Of a stretch of 43,364 nucleotides of DNA, positions 8,614 to 17,549 are shown one piece after another. A model generated the notes under the pieces. It had not been told where the DNA came from. It was given only the letters and a program-made list of their open reading frames with translations, and ran no database searches. Location: positions 1 through 43,364 of IMG/VR virus record IMGVR_UViG_3300043449_002777; one strand, given 5' to 3'. Both the position numbers and the translations under genes were made by a program. Source of the stretch: a virus. Each line of letters begins with the position of its first letter. Positions within the stretch are counted from its first letter, which is position 1.

Positions 8614-10482
8614 ATGAGAAGAAAACTCATCAAACAGGATGCCTTCGATAGAATCATCAGCGAATCCGTTACTACGGCTGAGCGGGAGTTGGTTGAAGCC
8701 GAACCGATTCTGGCACGGGCAATGGGGAAGGAATACCTTCGCCTTAAGTCTTTCACTGAGTCCACATGCCTTTATGAGACTCACAACGGAACTTACGTCC
8801 ATGCTGGTTTTGAATTCAAGAACGGCCAGATCACATTCAATAATGTCGAAGAATTGGTTATTGACGAATCATCGCAAAAAGAAAAGCGTAAAGCAACTCT
8901 TTCTGAGATGCTTGATGCCGTTTTAGTAGACGATACCGCAAAAGCTGATGAATTGTTCGGAAGCTATTTGGGCATGGTTCGCTGGAACGAAGCCAAGGAT
9001 AACAAAAAAGAATTGCCTGCTTTCTTGAAGAAAAAGGGCAAAAAGGATGAAGACGGCGAAGATGAAGAAAAAGATCTTCCTCCTTTCATGAAGAAAAAAG
9101 ACAAGAAAGATGACAAGCTTCCTGCTTTCCTTAAGAAAGGAAAAGACAAACAGGATAGCAAGAAACATGATGAAGAGAAGAAAAATCATTTGTTCAAGAA
9201 GGCCAAGAAGGCTGGCAAGGATATTGCCGAAGCTTATATGACTTCTCAGAATGTTCTCGACTATGTTGAGTTCATGAAAGTTGGCCCGACTCTAGCTGAA
9301 GCTGTCACCAAGGTTGATGATAGTGGTAATCTAACTGATATTCGCATTCCAGCCCGTGCTCTTCGCAATGAAGCCAAACTCCAGCGTTTTGACTGGAAGG
9401 TTCTCAATGCCAAGGCTATGGATTGCCGCAAGAAGATCCCTCACTTCTGCGAGAGTCAAGATTTCTGCAAGGCTGTTGCTCAATTGAAGCGTCAAAACGC
9501 TTTCAGTGATGCACAAGGTCTCGAAGAAGCTTTGGACAACATTGTTAAGAATTACCCAGAGATTCTTTACGCAACACAAGCTGAAGTAGCTCAAGTTGTT
9601 GCTGAAGCTCTCACCACTGCTAACGTCACCAATTTTGATGACGAAACCTGCGAATTCATGGCTGAAGGAATTCTTCGTAAGGCACACAGTGCTTATACCG
9701 AAAGAGTTGCTCAGATTCTGCACCTCGCTTCCGCACCAAAGATGCAAGAAGGCACAGATTCATATGCTCACTTCCAGAGCGTAGTTGAAGGCTTCTTCCC
9801 AGCTTTGGATGAGAAGTTTGGTCTCGAACGCAAAGTATTTGCAGATTTGTATGAGTCTATTGACGCTGTTTATGCAAAGGCTAACCGCCGTGGCGACAAC
9901 GCTGTTAAGAATGAAGCTGCTTCTTATCTAAATGATTTGGCCGCTGTTCTTAACGATCAAGCTAAGCCAGAACTGTCACTTGCTGAAGAAGCTGCTGAGT
10001 TCCTCGCAAACATCATTGAGACCAATTTGGAATCAGGTGCTTGGGTTGTTACTAACACTCCTCACATGACTGTTAGCGGTGATCACCCTGACATGGCAAA
10101 GAAAGCTGCTCACGGCTACGCTCCTTCCAAGGACTTCAGCGGTGATTACGGCGATCCTGCTCCTGCTATTGGCAGTGACGACATGAAGTATAAGGGTGGC
10201 AAGCATTCTAAAGAAATGCGTCAAAAAGGTTGGGGCCAAGAAGGCGGAAATGATGTCTTCCCAAGCCTAAGCAACCCATATGTTCCCAAACCTTTCGGCA
10301 CTTACACCATGAAGGGTGAAATGGGAGTTGATAAGAGCAACAGTGGATTGTCACTCGATTCTTCAAGTGACACATGGCCAAACCTAAAGAACCCATACGT
10401 TCCTAAGGAAGGCGGTGCTGCTGGTGGCAAAGGCCACAAGATGAAGAATGGCAAGGAAACCGATTTGGTCGTAGACCGTTAA
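8614..10482 (+). CDS. Large head-associated protein with charged LPxF(L/M)KK repeats
   Basis: A 622-residue protein of unknown family placed directly before the prohead protease, where T4 has the small core proteins gp67/gp68. It starts behind a GAGGAG site. The N-terminus contains FDRIISES, which resembles a capsid-targeting/cleavage motif. Residues about 130-205 are a Lys/Asp/Glu-rich linker with three copies of LP[AP]F[LM]KK. The middle is helical. The C-terminal 130 residues are Gly/Pro/Asp-rich and contain two copies of a P-x-L-x-NPYVPK motif. Codon use is more GC-rich than the flanking accessory genes, as in the capsid gene, suggesting high expression. A prohead core or internal head role is inferred. 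Confidence 0.88.
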   Translation: MRRKLIKQDAFDRIISESVTTAERELVEAEPILARAMGKEYLRLKSFTESTCLYETHNGTYVHAGFEFKNGQITFNNVEELVIDESSQKEKRKATLSEMLDAVLVDDTAKADELFGSYLGMVRWNEAKDNKKELPAFLKKKGKKDEDGEDEEKDLPPFMKKKDKKDDKLPAFLKKGKDKQDSKKHDEEKKNHLFKKAKKAGKDIAEAYMTSQNVLDYVEFMKVGPTLAEAVTKVDDSGNLTDIRIPARALRNEAKLQRFDWKVLNAKAMDCRKKIPHFCESQDFCKAVAQLKRQNAFSDAQGLEEALDNIVKNYPEILYATQAEVAQVVAEALTTANVTNFDDETCEFMAEGILRKAHSAYTERVAQILHLASAPKMQEGTDSYAHFQSVVEGFFPALDEKFGLERKVFADLYESIDAVYAKANRRGDNAVKNEAASYLNDLAAVLNDQAKPELSLAEEAAEFLANIIETNLESGAWVVTNTPHMTVSGDHPDMAKKAAHGYAPSKDFSGDYGDPAPAIGSDDMKYKGGKHSKEMRQKGWGQEGGNDVFPSLSNPYVPKPFGTYTMKGEMGVDKSNSGLSLDSSSDTWPNLKNPYVPKEGGAAGGKGHKMKNGKETDLVVDR

Positions 10483-10506
10483 TTTTAAGTTAAGGAGCAA
10501 TAACAC

Positions 10507-11214
10507 ATGGATCAGATGTTACTCATCGACTGCTGTGGCGGCTCCGGTTTCGAACTACAACTTAGTGAGTCTAATGTCTCCACAAGAGGCGGACTCACTA
10601 AGTTTCGTGGCAAGTTCCAAGAAGCCGAAGCAGTGAATAAGAACAAGAGAATGTATCCGTATGATGTCCTTAACGAGAATATCGGTCGTCTTCAGGAAGC
10701 GGTCAATGATCGCAGACTGGTTGGCGAATTGGACCACCCATCGGATTCAATTATCCACTTCGCTAATACTTCTCACGTAGTTACTAAATTATGGTGGGAA
10801 GGAAATGTCCTCATGGGCGAGGGCGAAATCCTGAATACACCATCTGGCATGATTCTTAAGAGTCTTATCGATGGTGGCGTGAAAGTTGGAATTAGTTCAA
10901 GAGGAGTAGGAAACGGAAAGGTGAACGAAGATGGCATCCTTGTCATTGGTGAAAGCTACAAGCTTATTACCTTCGACGCTGTTGCCGATCCTAGCACTTT
11001 TGCTGCGTTCCAAGAAAAGGTCGTCTCCAAAGATGAAAGCGTCAATGTTCAAGCGGCTAAGCAGTATGTTCATAAGAAGCAACAGAATTTTAATAAATCA
11101 GTTGTTAAAAATGAAAGTGTCGGCATAGATACCGTTAACAAAGAAATATTGATCGCTTATCTAGGCGGCTTTGTGAAATCTCAAACAGAGAAATTTAAGT
11201 CGAGGTTAGGCTAA
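10507..11214 (+). CDS. gp21: Prohead maturation protease (gp21-like)
   Basis: Serine protease that cleaves scaffold, capsid and internal proteins after I/L-x-E-type sites during head maturation. The 235-residue product has the family's catalytic signatures: His77 in GELDHP and Ser131 in GISSRGVG. The preceding KNKRMYPYDVL and following VADPSTFAAF segments are typical of phage prohead proteases. It starts behind an AAGGAG site and its TAA overlaps the ATG of the scaffold gene by one base. It would process the capsid protein and any protein carrying the capsid-targeting-like N-terminus noted elsewhere here. Confidence 0.95.
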   Translation: MDQMLLIDCCGGSGFELQLSESNVSTRGGLTKFRGKFQEAEAVNKNKRMYPYDVLNENIGRLQEAVNDRRLVGELDHPSDSIIHFANTSHVVTKLWWEGNVLMGEGEILNTPSGMILKSLIDGGVKVGISSRGVGNGKVNEDGILVIGESYKLITFDAVADPSTFAAFQEKVVSKDESVNVQAAKQYVHKKQQNFNKSVVKNESVGIDTVNKEILIAYLGGFVKSQTEKFKSRLG

Positions 11215-12113
11215 TGGACAAAATCATAGAAGCATTGAAGAACATACTTCCTGCTGAGCATGTAAATGAGGTTGCCAAGGCTGTCGAAGAGATGATGGCT
11301 GAGAACGTCGCTGCTCTTGAAGCTGAATTCCAGAACAAACTGGATGAAGCATACGAGCAGATCGCTGAAGAGCGTAAGACGGATGAAGCTGTTGCTGAAT
11401 CAGGCTACCAGCAAGCTTATGAGATCATTCAATCATTGATGACTCGTTTAGATGAACAGCGTGAAGAATTTGAAAACGCCCTCGAAGAGGGATTCGAAGA
11501 AGCTTACAACGAGCTTCAAAAAGAGAAGGGTCGCAATCAAAATCTCGAAGTCGAGATTTATGAAGAAGCTGACTCTAAGCTCCAAGAGATGAAGAATCTT
11601 ATGGTTGACAAAATTGATCAATTCCTGTCTCTGCAAGAGTCAGAAATTTATGAGTCTGCCAAGCGTGATGTGTTAAGCGATCCACGTATTCTAGAACAAC
11701 GTGTTGCTATCGAAAAGATGGCAGAACTGTTGAGCGATTACATCGGCGGCGAATCCATCAATGGAGTTTCTTCATCCAAGATCGAAGAAATGTCGAAACA
11801 AGTTGAAGCCTTAAAGGGCCAGATGAGAATTATTGAAGCTAAGAACGTCCGTCTTGCTACTCAGAACAATAAGCTGAGCGAGCAAGTCCGTGAAGCTCAT
11901 AATGTTATCACCGAAGCTACTAAGGTTGAACGCACGAATAGAGCAAGCAAGAGAGAGAATGCAAGTGGGCGTGGACAAAGAGTTGTGAACGAGCAGATCA
12001 TCAGTGAATATGCCGCTCCAGCTAATACTAAATCAGCACAAGAGACCGACCTGCGTGAAGGTCATGACCCTCTAGCTGATCTTCTGGTTCTCTCTGGATT
12101 GGCTCAATCCTAA
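11214..12113 (+). CDS. gp22: Prohead core scaffold protein (gp22-like)
   Basis: A 299-residue, very acidic, almost entirely helical coiled-coil protein rich in Glu, Ala, Gln and Leu, as expected for the major core scaffold degraded by the prohead protease. It contains many I/L-x-E sequences that could be protease sites. It lies directly between the protease (1-base overlap) and the major capsid gene, as in T4. The call rests on composition and synteny rather than a specific motif. Confidence 0.88.
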   Translation: MDKIIEALKNILPAEHVNEVAKAVEEMMAENVAALEAEFQNKLDEAYEQIAEERKTDEAVAESGYQQAYEIIQSLMTRLDEQREEFENALEEGFEEAYNELQKEKGRNQNLEVEIYEEADSKLQEMKNLMVDKIDQFLSLQESEIYESAKRDVLSDPRILEQRVAIEKMAELLSDYIGGESINGVSSSKIEEMSKQVEALKGQMRIIEAKNVRLATQNNKLSEQVREAHNVITEATKVERTNRASKRENASGRGQRVVNEQIISEYAAPANTKSAQETDLREGHDPLADLLVLSGLAQS

Positions 12114-12156
12114 GAACTAAATCGAACTCATATTTATTAAGGAAAAGAGGACATTT

Positions 12157-13602
12157 ATGAACGCACGTTTCCTCAACGAAGCTCGTGAGATCGAGACCAG
12201 ATGGTCCAAGCCGCTTCGTAACGGCAAGTCAATGCTTGATGGCATTTCTGACCGTTACGAGAGAGCAACGACCGCTGTTCTCCTCGAAAATCAACGCCTC
12301 ATGAACGAGGCTATGACTGACAGTGGCGATATTTCTCAGTTTAAGAGAATCGCTATTCCGTTGGTTCGTCGTATTTACCCACAGTTGATCGCTAACAAGA
12401 TTGTATCTGTTCAGCCTCTGTTGGGTCCAACCGGTTTGGTTTACTACCTCCGCTTCCGCTACTCTTCAAACAAGGGTGCAATGCGTGGTGCTGACCTGAA
12501 CAGCGGTTTTCCAAGTGATGACGCTACCTCGCTCCAACAATTGGCAAGCGGTGATGGCAACTTGGATATTTTCTACACCCATCAGTTCGTGCAGAACGAG
12601 ACCAGCAGCACCGACGCAGGTGGAGACACCACTTCGGTTTTTGCTCCTCTTGAGCACACTCCTGTTTTGGCTGGCACCATGACTGGTACTGTTTATGACG
12701 GTGCTACTGCTGTCCAAACATTCGTCGTTGCTGAGAACGGCACTTTCACCTTCACCGACATCGGTTCCCCAACCAATAAGGCTACTGGCGGTACTCTCGA
12801 TCTCGTGACCGGTGAAATGACCTTGACTTGGAACAACGATCCGGGTGCTAACAATGTTGTTTGCTCTTATGAGTACAACATGGAATGCAATCAAGATCTG
12901 CCTGAAGTCAACCTCGTCATCGAAAGCGAAGAAATCGCTGCTAAGACCCGTAAGTTGAAGGCAGCTTGGAGCTATGAAGCTCAGCAAGACCTCCGCAGCC
13001 AGCACAATCTGGACGCTGAGGCTGAACTGACCGCTGTTCTAGCACAAGAAATCAACCTCGAAATTGACCGTGAAGTTCTAACCGACCTCCGCAATAACGC
13101 CGGTACTGTCGCTGTTTGGGACTTCAACACCGCTCTCGGCGATACGATCAAGGAAAAGTATGAAAGCCTTTATGTTAAGGTTGTCGAAGTTTCCAACGTC
13201 GTTCACCGTAAGACACTGCGTGGTGGTTGCAACTGGCTCGTTACCTCCCCTGAAGTCGCCTCTGTGTTCGAAACAGCTACCGCTGGTTTCGCTCCTGCTC
13301 CTTCTGAAGGTTTCACCAGCAGCCTCGGTATCCAATATGTCGGTACGATCAACAATCGCTGGAGACTGTACAAAGATCCTCTCTTCCCACAAGGTCAAAT
13401 CCTCATGGGCTATAAGGGTGATTCTTATATGGACAGCGGTTACTTCTACTGCCCATATGTACCATTGACCCAAACTCCAGTTGTTCTCGATCCAGAGAGC
13501 TTCTGCCCACGTAAGGGAATTTTGACCCGATACGGAAAAAAATTATTGAGGGAAGGGGCAAAGTTCTACGCTCGCATGAGTATTGCAAACTTCATCGTGT
13601 GA
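12157..13602 (+). CDS. gp23: Major capsid protein (gp23-like)
   Basis: The main shell subunit of a T4-type head, 481 residues. The N-terminal region (to about residue 51) is probably removed by the prohead protease near LMNE51|A52. It is followed by the family motif with GDISQFKRIAIPLVRRIYP and LLGPTGLVYYLRFRY. The core contains AKTRKLKAAWSYEAQQDL and INLEIDREVLTDLRN, both characteristic of gp23. A Thr/Gly-rich beta-type segment (about 165-240) is an insertion domain. Codon use is GC-rich and biased, consistent with high expression. There is a GGAAAAGAGGA ribosome site upstream and a strong terminator downstream. Confidence 0.97.
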   Translation: MNARFLNEAREIETRWSKPLRNGKSMLDGISDRYERATTAVLLENQRLMNEAMTDSGDISQFKRIAIPLVRRIYPQLIANKIVSVQPLLGPTGLVYYLRFRYSSNKGAMRGADLNSGFPSDDATSLQQLASGDGNLDIFYTHQFVQNETSSTDAGGDTTSVFAPLEHTPVLAGTMTGTVYDGATAVQTFVVAENGTFTFTDIGSPTNKATGGTLDLVTGEMTLTWNNDPGANNVVCSYEYNMECNQDLPEVNLVIESEEIAAKTRKLKAAWSYEAQQDLRSQHNLDAEAELTAVLAQEINLEIDREVLTDLRNNAGTVAVWDFNTALGDTIKEKYESLYVKVVEVSNVVHRKTLRGGCNWLVTSPEVASVFETATAGFAPAPSEGFTSSLGIQYVGTINNRWRLYKDPLFPQGQILMGYKGDSYMDSGYFYCPYVPLTQTPVVLDPESFCPRKGILTRYGKKLLREGAKFYARMSIANFIV

Positions 13603-13653
13603 TTTTTACACTCGATGTTAAAACTTGCATAAAAACAAGTAAAGAAAAAAGAA

Positions 13654-13681
13654 ACCCGACCAGAAATGGTCGGGTTTTTTT
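13654..13681 (+). terminator. Rho-independent terminator after the capsid gene
   Basis: Eight-base stem ACCCGACC / GGTCGGGT with an AGAAAT loop followed by seven T residues, 51 bases after the capsid stop. The rest of the 13603-13796 gap is AT-rich with no clear promoter or gene. Confidence 0.93.
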
Positions 13682-13796
13682 GTGGTATCGAAAAAGTGAT
13701 TTTAAAGGAAGGAAGAAAATTCTAAGCAAGAGACAAAAGTTTTATGCTTAACTTGACTATGATATTATGATACAATCCACGCAACAAAGGAAAATC

Positions 13797-14936
13797 ATGA
13801 ATATCAACCAATTCAAAGAACAATACGCCTCCTTCAAGGATGCTGAAAAAATCGAGATAACTTGTGATCATTTAGATCATAAGCCAAACGGCGAAGTCAT
13901 CATCATTGGTAAACAACCAGCCAAACGAAACATCTTGAAAAATGGTGGAGAACAGTTTATTTGCCGCAAATGCTTCATGAAATACGACAATCCGATGAAT
14001 CGTGTTGGGCAGAGTCGCCAAACTGACGAAAACATCGAGATATATTGTCCATGTCCAGAGCATAGTGGCGAACCATCTCGAATTATGAAGAAATCTTGTT
14101 ACTATGGAAAAATGGAAAAACCATATTTGCAAACGTGTGGAACTTGTTCCCAACTAGGAAAAGAAATTAGTGAGGAACAGAGAGAAAAAATAAGACTAGC
14201 TCTTACTGGCATCGAAAGAAGTGATGAGTTTAAGGAAAAACTCAGAGAATACATGAAGAATAATCCAGAGGGAATAGCTAGAGCTTCTGCAAATCTAATT
14301 CCCGGTGCTGGCGGCGGATGGAACGAAGGTCAAGAAATGCCAGAAGATACCAAACAGAAGATGTCAAAATCTCACATGGGTAAGGTATTTACAGATGAGC
14401 ACTGTGAGAACATCTCAGAGGGCCGCAAGAAGATGTTGGAGGAAAGGGGAGGTTTCACCCGAGAGCATCGTGAGAATATCTCTAAGGCAACAATACGCCA
14501 ATATCATAGAGGGTTTGAGCCAAAGCTACATCATCTAAAAGGTTGGCACGAAAGTCCTAAAGCTGGAAAGGTCTATTTCCGATCATCTTATGAGAAAAAA
14601 GCTTTTATGAAGCTTGATGAAGATGAGTCAGTTAAGATTTACCAAACGGAAGCTATTTCCACCGAATACTTCCATCCTCTTAAAGAAATCACATCTTCTT
14701 TTTTGATTGATCTTTTGGTAGAATTCAAAGATGGTTCTCGTAAGTTAATTGAAGTCAAGCCTGAGAAGTGGTTATCTGATGATGTGGTGATTGCAAAGAT
14801 TGAGGCAGGCGAAATGAAAGCAAAAGACATGGGAGTTTCATTTGAAATATGGACCGAAATGAATTTATTCGGACATGTATTCAACGAGAAAAACATGCGG
14901 TTGTTTGCTGATAAAATTAGAAAAAAATTGATTTAA
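13797..14936 (+). CDS. Free-standing homing endonuclease: NUMOD3 repeats with PD-(D/E)XK-type nuclease
   Basis: A 379-residue protein started at the ATG at 13797, 6 bases after AAAGGA; an in-frame ATG at 13767 overlaps that site. The N-terminal third has several Cys pairs (CRKC, CPC, CGTC) that may bind zinc. The middle holds three NUMOD3-like DNA-contacting repeats (REKIRLALTG, KQKMSKSHMGK, RENISKATIRQY). The C-terminus has a fold reading RSSYEKKAF...SSFLIDLLVEF...KLIEVKPEKW, with the D and E-x-K spacing of a PD-(D/E)XK nuclease. Such genes spread by cutting alleles that lack them. Position immediately after the capsid operon is typical of a late insertion. No intron is evident around it. 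Confidence 0.85.
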   Translation: MNINQFKEQYASFKDAEKIEITCDHLDHKPNGEVIIIGKQPAKRNILKNGGEQFICRKCFMKYDNPMNRVGQSRQTDENIEIYCPCPEHSGEPSRIMKKSCYYGKMEKPYLQTCGTCSQLGKEISEEQREKIRLALTGIERSDEFKEKLREYMKNNPEGIARASANLIPGAGGGWNEGQEMPEDTKQKMSKSHMGKVFTDEHCENISEGRKKMLEERGGFTREHRENISKATIRQYHRGFEPKLHHLKGWHESPKAGKVYFRSSYEKKAFMKLDEDESVKIYQTEAISTEYFHPLKEITSSFLIDLLVEFKDGSRKLIEVKPEKWLSDDVVIAKIEAGEMKAKDMGVSFEIWTEMNLFGHVFNEKNMRLFADKIRKKLI

Positions 14937-14994
14937 TACCGGGGCCTGAGAACTTGCAGAAGACTAACAAGTACGACGAAAAGGAATTTACAGA

Positions 14995-15750
14995 ATGGCT
15001 CGAATCACATACGAATATTGGCTCGAAAACATCTTAACAAATGGGACTTTGAGTCAAAAACAAATTTATTGGGCATATCAACAAACAGATCGATGGGAAT
15101 CTTTAAGAGAAGAACGATTAGTTTTAGATCAGCATCGTTGTCGCATGTGTAACGATCCTGCTAATTGTGTACACCATAGACTTTATCCTGAAGTGTATGG
15201 AGAAGAAAGCGTGAATGATCTGACATCTCTTTGTAATAACTGTCACGAACATTTTCATTCTCCAAAATCAGAACAGATAGAATTATTGAAAAAATGGTTC
15301 TGCTCACAATTAAAAAAAGGTGTTAAATGCCCGATTTGCGAAGTAGAGTCTAAAAAATACAAAATTCGTCTTAACAAAACTTATGTTCGTGCTTTGGCAA
15401 TAATGTCTTTAATTGGAGACAAAAAAGGTGACAAAGAAGGATGGTTTAAGGTTGGGCAAAAAGAACTTGGTAAAGAACTCGCACATGACCTTAACCACAT
15501 GAAATATTCCAAACTCAGGTATTTTGGTCTAATAGAAAAAATGACAGAAGGACACAATAGACGACCTTATGCTGGATTTTGGCGAGTTACAGATTTAGGT
15601 CATGATTTCCTTAAAGGAAAAAGAAAAGCAACATCCTTTGTTTATGAAGTTCACAAAAAACCTATCGAATGGTCGAATCATAAAGTGGATATCCATGAAG
15701 CGAATGAAAAAGAATTCAATTTTAACGAAGAAGTTTTGGGAGTGTTATGA
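14995..15750 (+). CDS. HNH endonuclease
   Basis: A 251-residue protein with a classic HNH/zinc site at about 40-85: HRCRMCNDPANCVHHRLYPE, then the Asn-containing loop and CNNCHEHFHS. The first CxxC and second CxxC bind structural zinc; the paired His are catalytic. A further CPIC motif and a C-terminal region resembling a winged-helix follow. It is preceded by an AAGGAA site. Likely a free-standing homing nuclease, although it heads a tight run of small genes with overlapping starts (ATGA at 15747). Confidence 0.88.
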   Translation: MARITYEYWLENILTNGTLSQKQIYWAYQQTDRWESLREERLVLDQHRCRMCNDPANCVHHRLYPEVYGEESVNDLTSLCNNCHEHFHSPKSEQIELLKKWFCSQLKKGVKCPICEVESKKYKIRLNKTYVRALAIMSLIGDKKGDKEGWFKVGQKELGKELAHDLNHMKYSKLRYFGLIEKMTEGHNRRPYAGFWRVTDLGHDFLKGKRKATSFVYEVHKKPIEWSNHKVDIHEANEKEFNFNEEVLGVL

Positions 15751-16142
15751 AAAATTTCATCGTAGTACAAGTAGATCAGAATTACGATTACGTGGAAGAC
15801 GTAAGATACATTGCCAGCTTTCCCACAGAAGAAGCCGCCAATGCTTTTAAACAAGAAAAAGAAGAAGAGCAGAATACCAAATGGAGAGCGAGACTTGATT
15901 ACATTGAGCAATGGGTAAATGCGATTCAGTTGCCTGAAAACATTGATTACAATTCATGGTGTGAATATCTTGAGGAATATCACCCATTTTCTGCGAAGCC
16001 CATGAAAGTATCTCCACAAGATTTTCATAAAGAATTAAAGGGGCATCTTCGAACTTATCATTCTGTTACACTTGAAGGGTATGATCCGCCAGCAGCGGAT
16101 TTTAAGTGGAATGGATTGCATGTGGTAAAGATAAATGACTGA
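15747..16142 (+). CDS. Hypothetical protein
   Basis: A 131-residue protein of unknown family, ATG overlapping the HNH gene stop (ATGA). It begins with an alternating hydrophobic strand (NFIVVQV) and has a Lys/Glu-rich helix around 30-45, followed by Trp- and Tyr-containing helical segments. No metal site or membrane segment. Part of a run of overlapping small genes. Confidence 0.78.
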   Translation: MKNFIVVQVDQNYDYVEDVRYIASFPTEEAANAFKQEKEEEQNTKWRARLDYIEQWVNAIQLPENIDYNSWCEYLEEYHPFSAKPMKVSPQDFHKELKGHLRTYHSVTLEGYDPPAADFKWNGLHVVKIND

Positions 16143-16326
16143 ACAAATACAATTTAGATTCTTGAAGAAGAACGACTCTATTTACATTAGAAAAGAAGAT
16201 GTGATCAATTATCTTCTTGAAATTGCCGCTGCTGAGGAAACCGATGTTCTCAACCGGTTGAATCAAGCGGCTTCAAACATCAACCAATTAGGAGATAAAA
16301 ATGATCAGCAAAGCAGATCTGGGTGA
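16135..16326 (+). CDS. Small hypothetical protein
   Basis: A 63-residue protein overlapping the previous gene by 8 bases and the next by 26. The N-terminal strand QFRFLKKNDSIYIRKEDVINYLLEIA suggests a beta strand plus helix. No known motif. The overlap pattern supports it as a real gene in a translationally coupled cluster. Confidence 0.65.
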   Translation: MTEQIQFRFLKKNDSIYIRKEDVINYLLEIAAAEETDVLNRLNQAASNINQLGDKNDQQSRSG

Positions 16327-16486
16327 ATTGCAAAGATTGGCAACAAATTTTTACGATGATGATAAGAAGTTTGTTCGTCGGATTATTCATCAAGTGAGCC
16401 TTATGGATAGGGAAATTTTGAGATTGCAAACAGAAAATGAAGCATTGAAGAAAGAAATTGCTGATTCCAAGGGGCTCAAAAAGTGA
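16301..16486 (+). CDS. Small coiled-coil protein
   Basis: A 61-residue protein behind an AGGAG site that lies inside the preceding gene. The C-terminal half (MDREILRLQTENEALKKEIA) has leucine-zipper-like heptads. Function unknown. Its stop overlaps the GTG start of the DUF3850-like gene (GTGA). Confidence 0.68.
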   Translation: MISKADLGELQRLATNFYDDDKKFVRRIIHQVSLMDREILRLQTENEALKKEIADSKGLKK

Positions 16487-16752
16487 AAAATCACAAGTGC
16501 AAGAGTTGGGTTCCTTTTTTTGATGCAATCAAAAAAGGGGACAAGAAACACGATTTGAGAATTGATGACCGAGGTTTTCAGGTAGGAGACACGATTACAC
16601 TTCAGAGTTATGATCCTTTTGCAGGCAAGTACACAGGTGAAGAAATAGATGTGAAAATCACCTACATTACCTCTGCTGTTACACCTTGTGCTTTTTCATC
16701 TGCCGTTCTCGACAAAAAGTATTGCATTTTGAGTTTGGAATTATTGAAATAA
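16483..16752 (+). CDS. DUF3850/ASCH-like RNA-binding-fold protein
   Basis: An 89-residue protein with a GTG start overlapping the previous stop. The order of motifs KSWVPFFDAIKKGDKKHDLR, then IDDRGFQVGDTITLQSYDP, then a final beta strand CILSLELL matches the DUF3850 branch of the ASCH/PUA-like fold, small proteins common in phages and thought to bind RNA or modified nucleotides. The exact role is unknown. It ends the small-gene cluster; the following 170 bases have no gene except a short leader. Confidence 0.82.
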   Translation: MKNHKCKSWVPFFDAIKKGDKKHDLRIDDRGFQVGDTITLQSYDPFAGKYTGEEIDVKITYITSAVTPCAFSSAVLDKKYCILSLELLK

Positions 16753-16874
16753 TGGATAATTGTGATTGCAACTTTCTCTGTTTTAACCATTCTTGAAATG
16801 TGTTCATATTTTTACCAAAACCTTTCATTGCTCTGACTCAATCATGATTAATAATAAAAATTACGTTTTAATCA

Positions 16875-16882
16875 GATAAATA
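16875..16882 (+). promoter_or_regulatory. TAAATA late-promoter-like motif, 4 bases before an ATG
   Basis: GATAAATA followed by ATTC and ATG at 16887. It matches the core of T4 late promoters. The tight spacing to the ATG would give a leaderless transcript if transcription starts 5-7 bases downstream. The same arrangement precedes four other genes in the window. Confidence 0.5.
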
Positions 16883-16886
16883 ATTC

Positions 16887-16928
16887 ATGTTTAGATTTTA
16901 TCGAATAAAACATGATGAGGGTATATGA
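16887..16928 (+). CDS. 13-codon leader peptide, vestigial copy of a neighbouring gene start
   Basis: Reads MFRFYRIKHDEGI then TGA, whose bases overlap the ATG of the 16925 gene (ATGA). The first 26 or so bases, with the TAAATA motif, closely match the promoter and start of the 17562 gene (MLRFSEF). It may be a real leader that couples translation to the next gene, or a relic of a duplication. Too short to be certain. Confidence 0.35.
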   Translation: MFRFYRIKHDEGI

Positions 16929-17485
16929 TTAGTTTTTATCAAATGATGAATTTATTAGAGGCCAAAGCTACTGATGAAGCTTTGTGGGCATATTACAGGT
17001 ATGTGCAACAAAATCCTAATTTTGATGATTTAAAGACATTATTGAGCATGATTGAGCAAACGTATTCTGGAAGAGATGCCACAGGCATGTTTGCCGATTT
17101 TTTAGGAGGCATACGCTCTCAAATCATTCCAAAACTGGATCGAGAAGAACAGCGTCAGGCATATGATGTGCTAAGCAAGATGCAAGCTCATCCTAAAACC
17201 GACATGTATATGAGAATAAATAACTTTAGAAAGTTCAATGACGTACAAGAATTTGAAGAATTTATTTTGCAATGCATTGAAAATAACCAGCCTAGCTCTG
17301 CCATGAAAGTTGTTCAAAATCCAGACAACCAATATTGGTGGCAAATGACAGCAGACGACATAAAAGAAGAGTTAAGGGACGCTTTGAAAAGAGAACAGCA
17401 ACGTATTAGAAATCAGCCCACCTTTGCACAATTAATTCAACGACAATTAAAAAATCAAAAAGATGATGAAAATTGGGATGCGTAA
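16925..17485 (+). CDS. Hypothetical protein with capsid-targeting-like N-terminus
   Basis: A 186-residue helical protein, start preceded by GAGGG. The opening MISFYQMMNLLEAKA contains an L-L-E|A sequence suitable for the prohead protease and resembles the T4 capsid-targeting sequence, less closely than the FQQW proteins. The body has many Tyr, Gln and Asp residues with no known domain (FDDLKTLLSMIEQTY, WWQMTADDIKEEL). It stands alone between the small-gene cluster and the next TAAATA-led gene. Confidence 0.78.
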   Translation: MISFYQMMNLLEAKATDEALWAYYRYVQQNPNFDDLKTLLSMIEQTYSGRDATGMFADFLGGIRSQIIPKLDREEQRQAYDVLSKMQAHPKTDMYMRINNFRKFNDVQEFEEFILQCIENNQPSSAMKVVQNPDNQYWWQMTADDIKEELRDALKREQQRIRNQPTFAQLIQRQLKNQKDDENWDA

Positions 17486-17549
17486 GTGCATCGTTTAAAC
17501 TCTTAATATAATGAGGCATCAACTTATTGTATAAATTAAGTATTTGAGC

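Noticed and set aside
12466-13005. Long - strand open frame inside the capsid gene
   Set aside because: Codon-bias shadow of the highly expressed capsid gene; no start signal or recognisable product.
13740-13775. TTGACT with nearby TATGAT as a promoter for the homing endonuclease
   Set aside because: No pairing of the two boxes gives a 16-18 base spacing.
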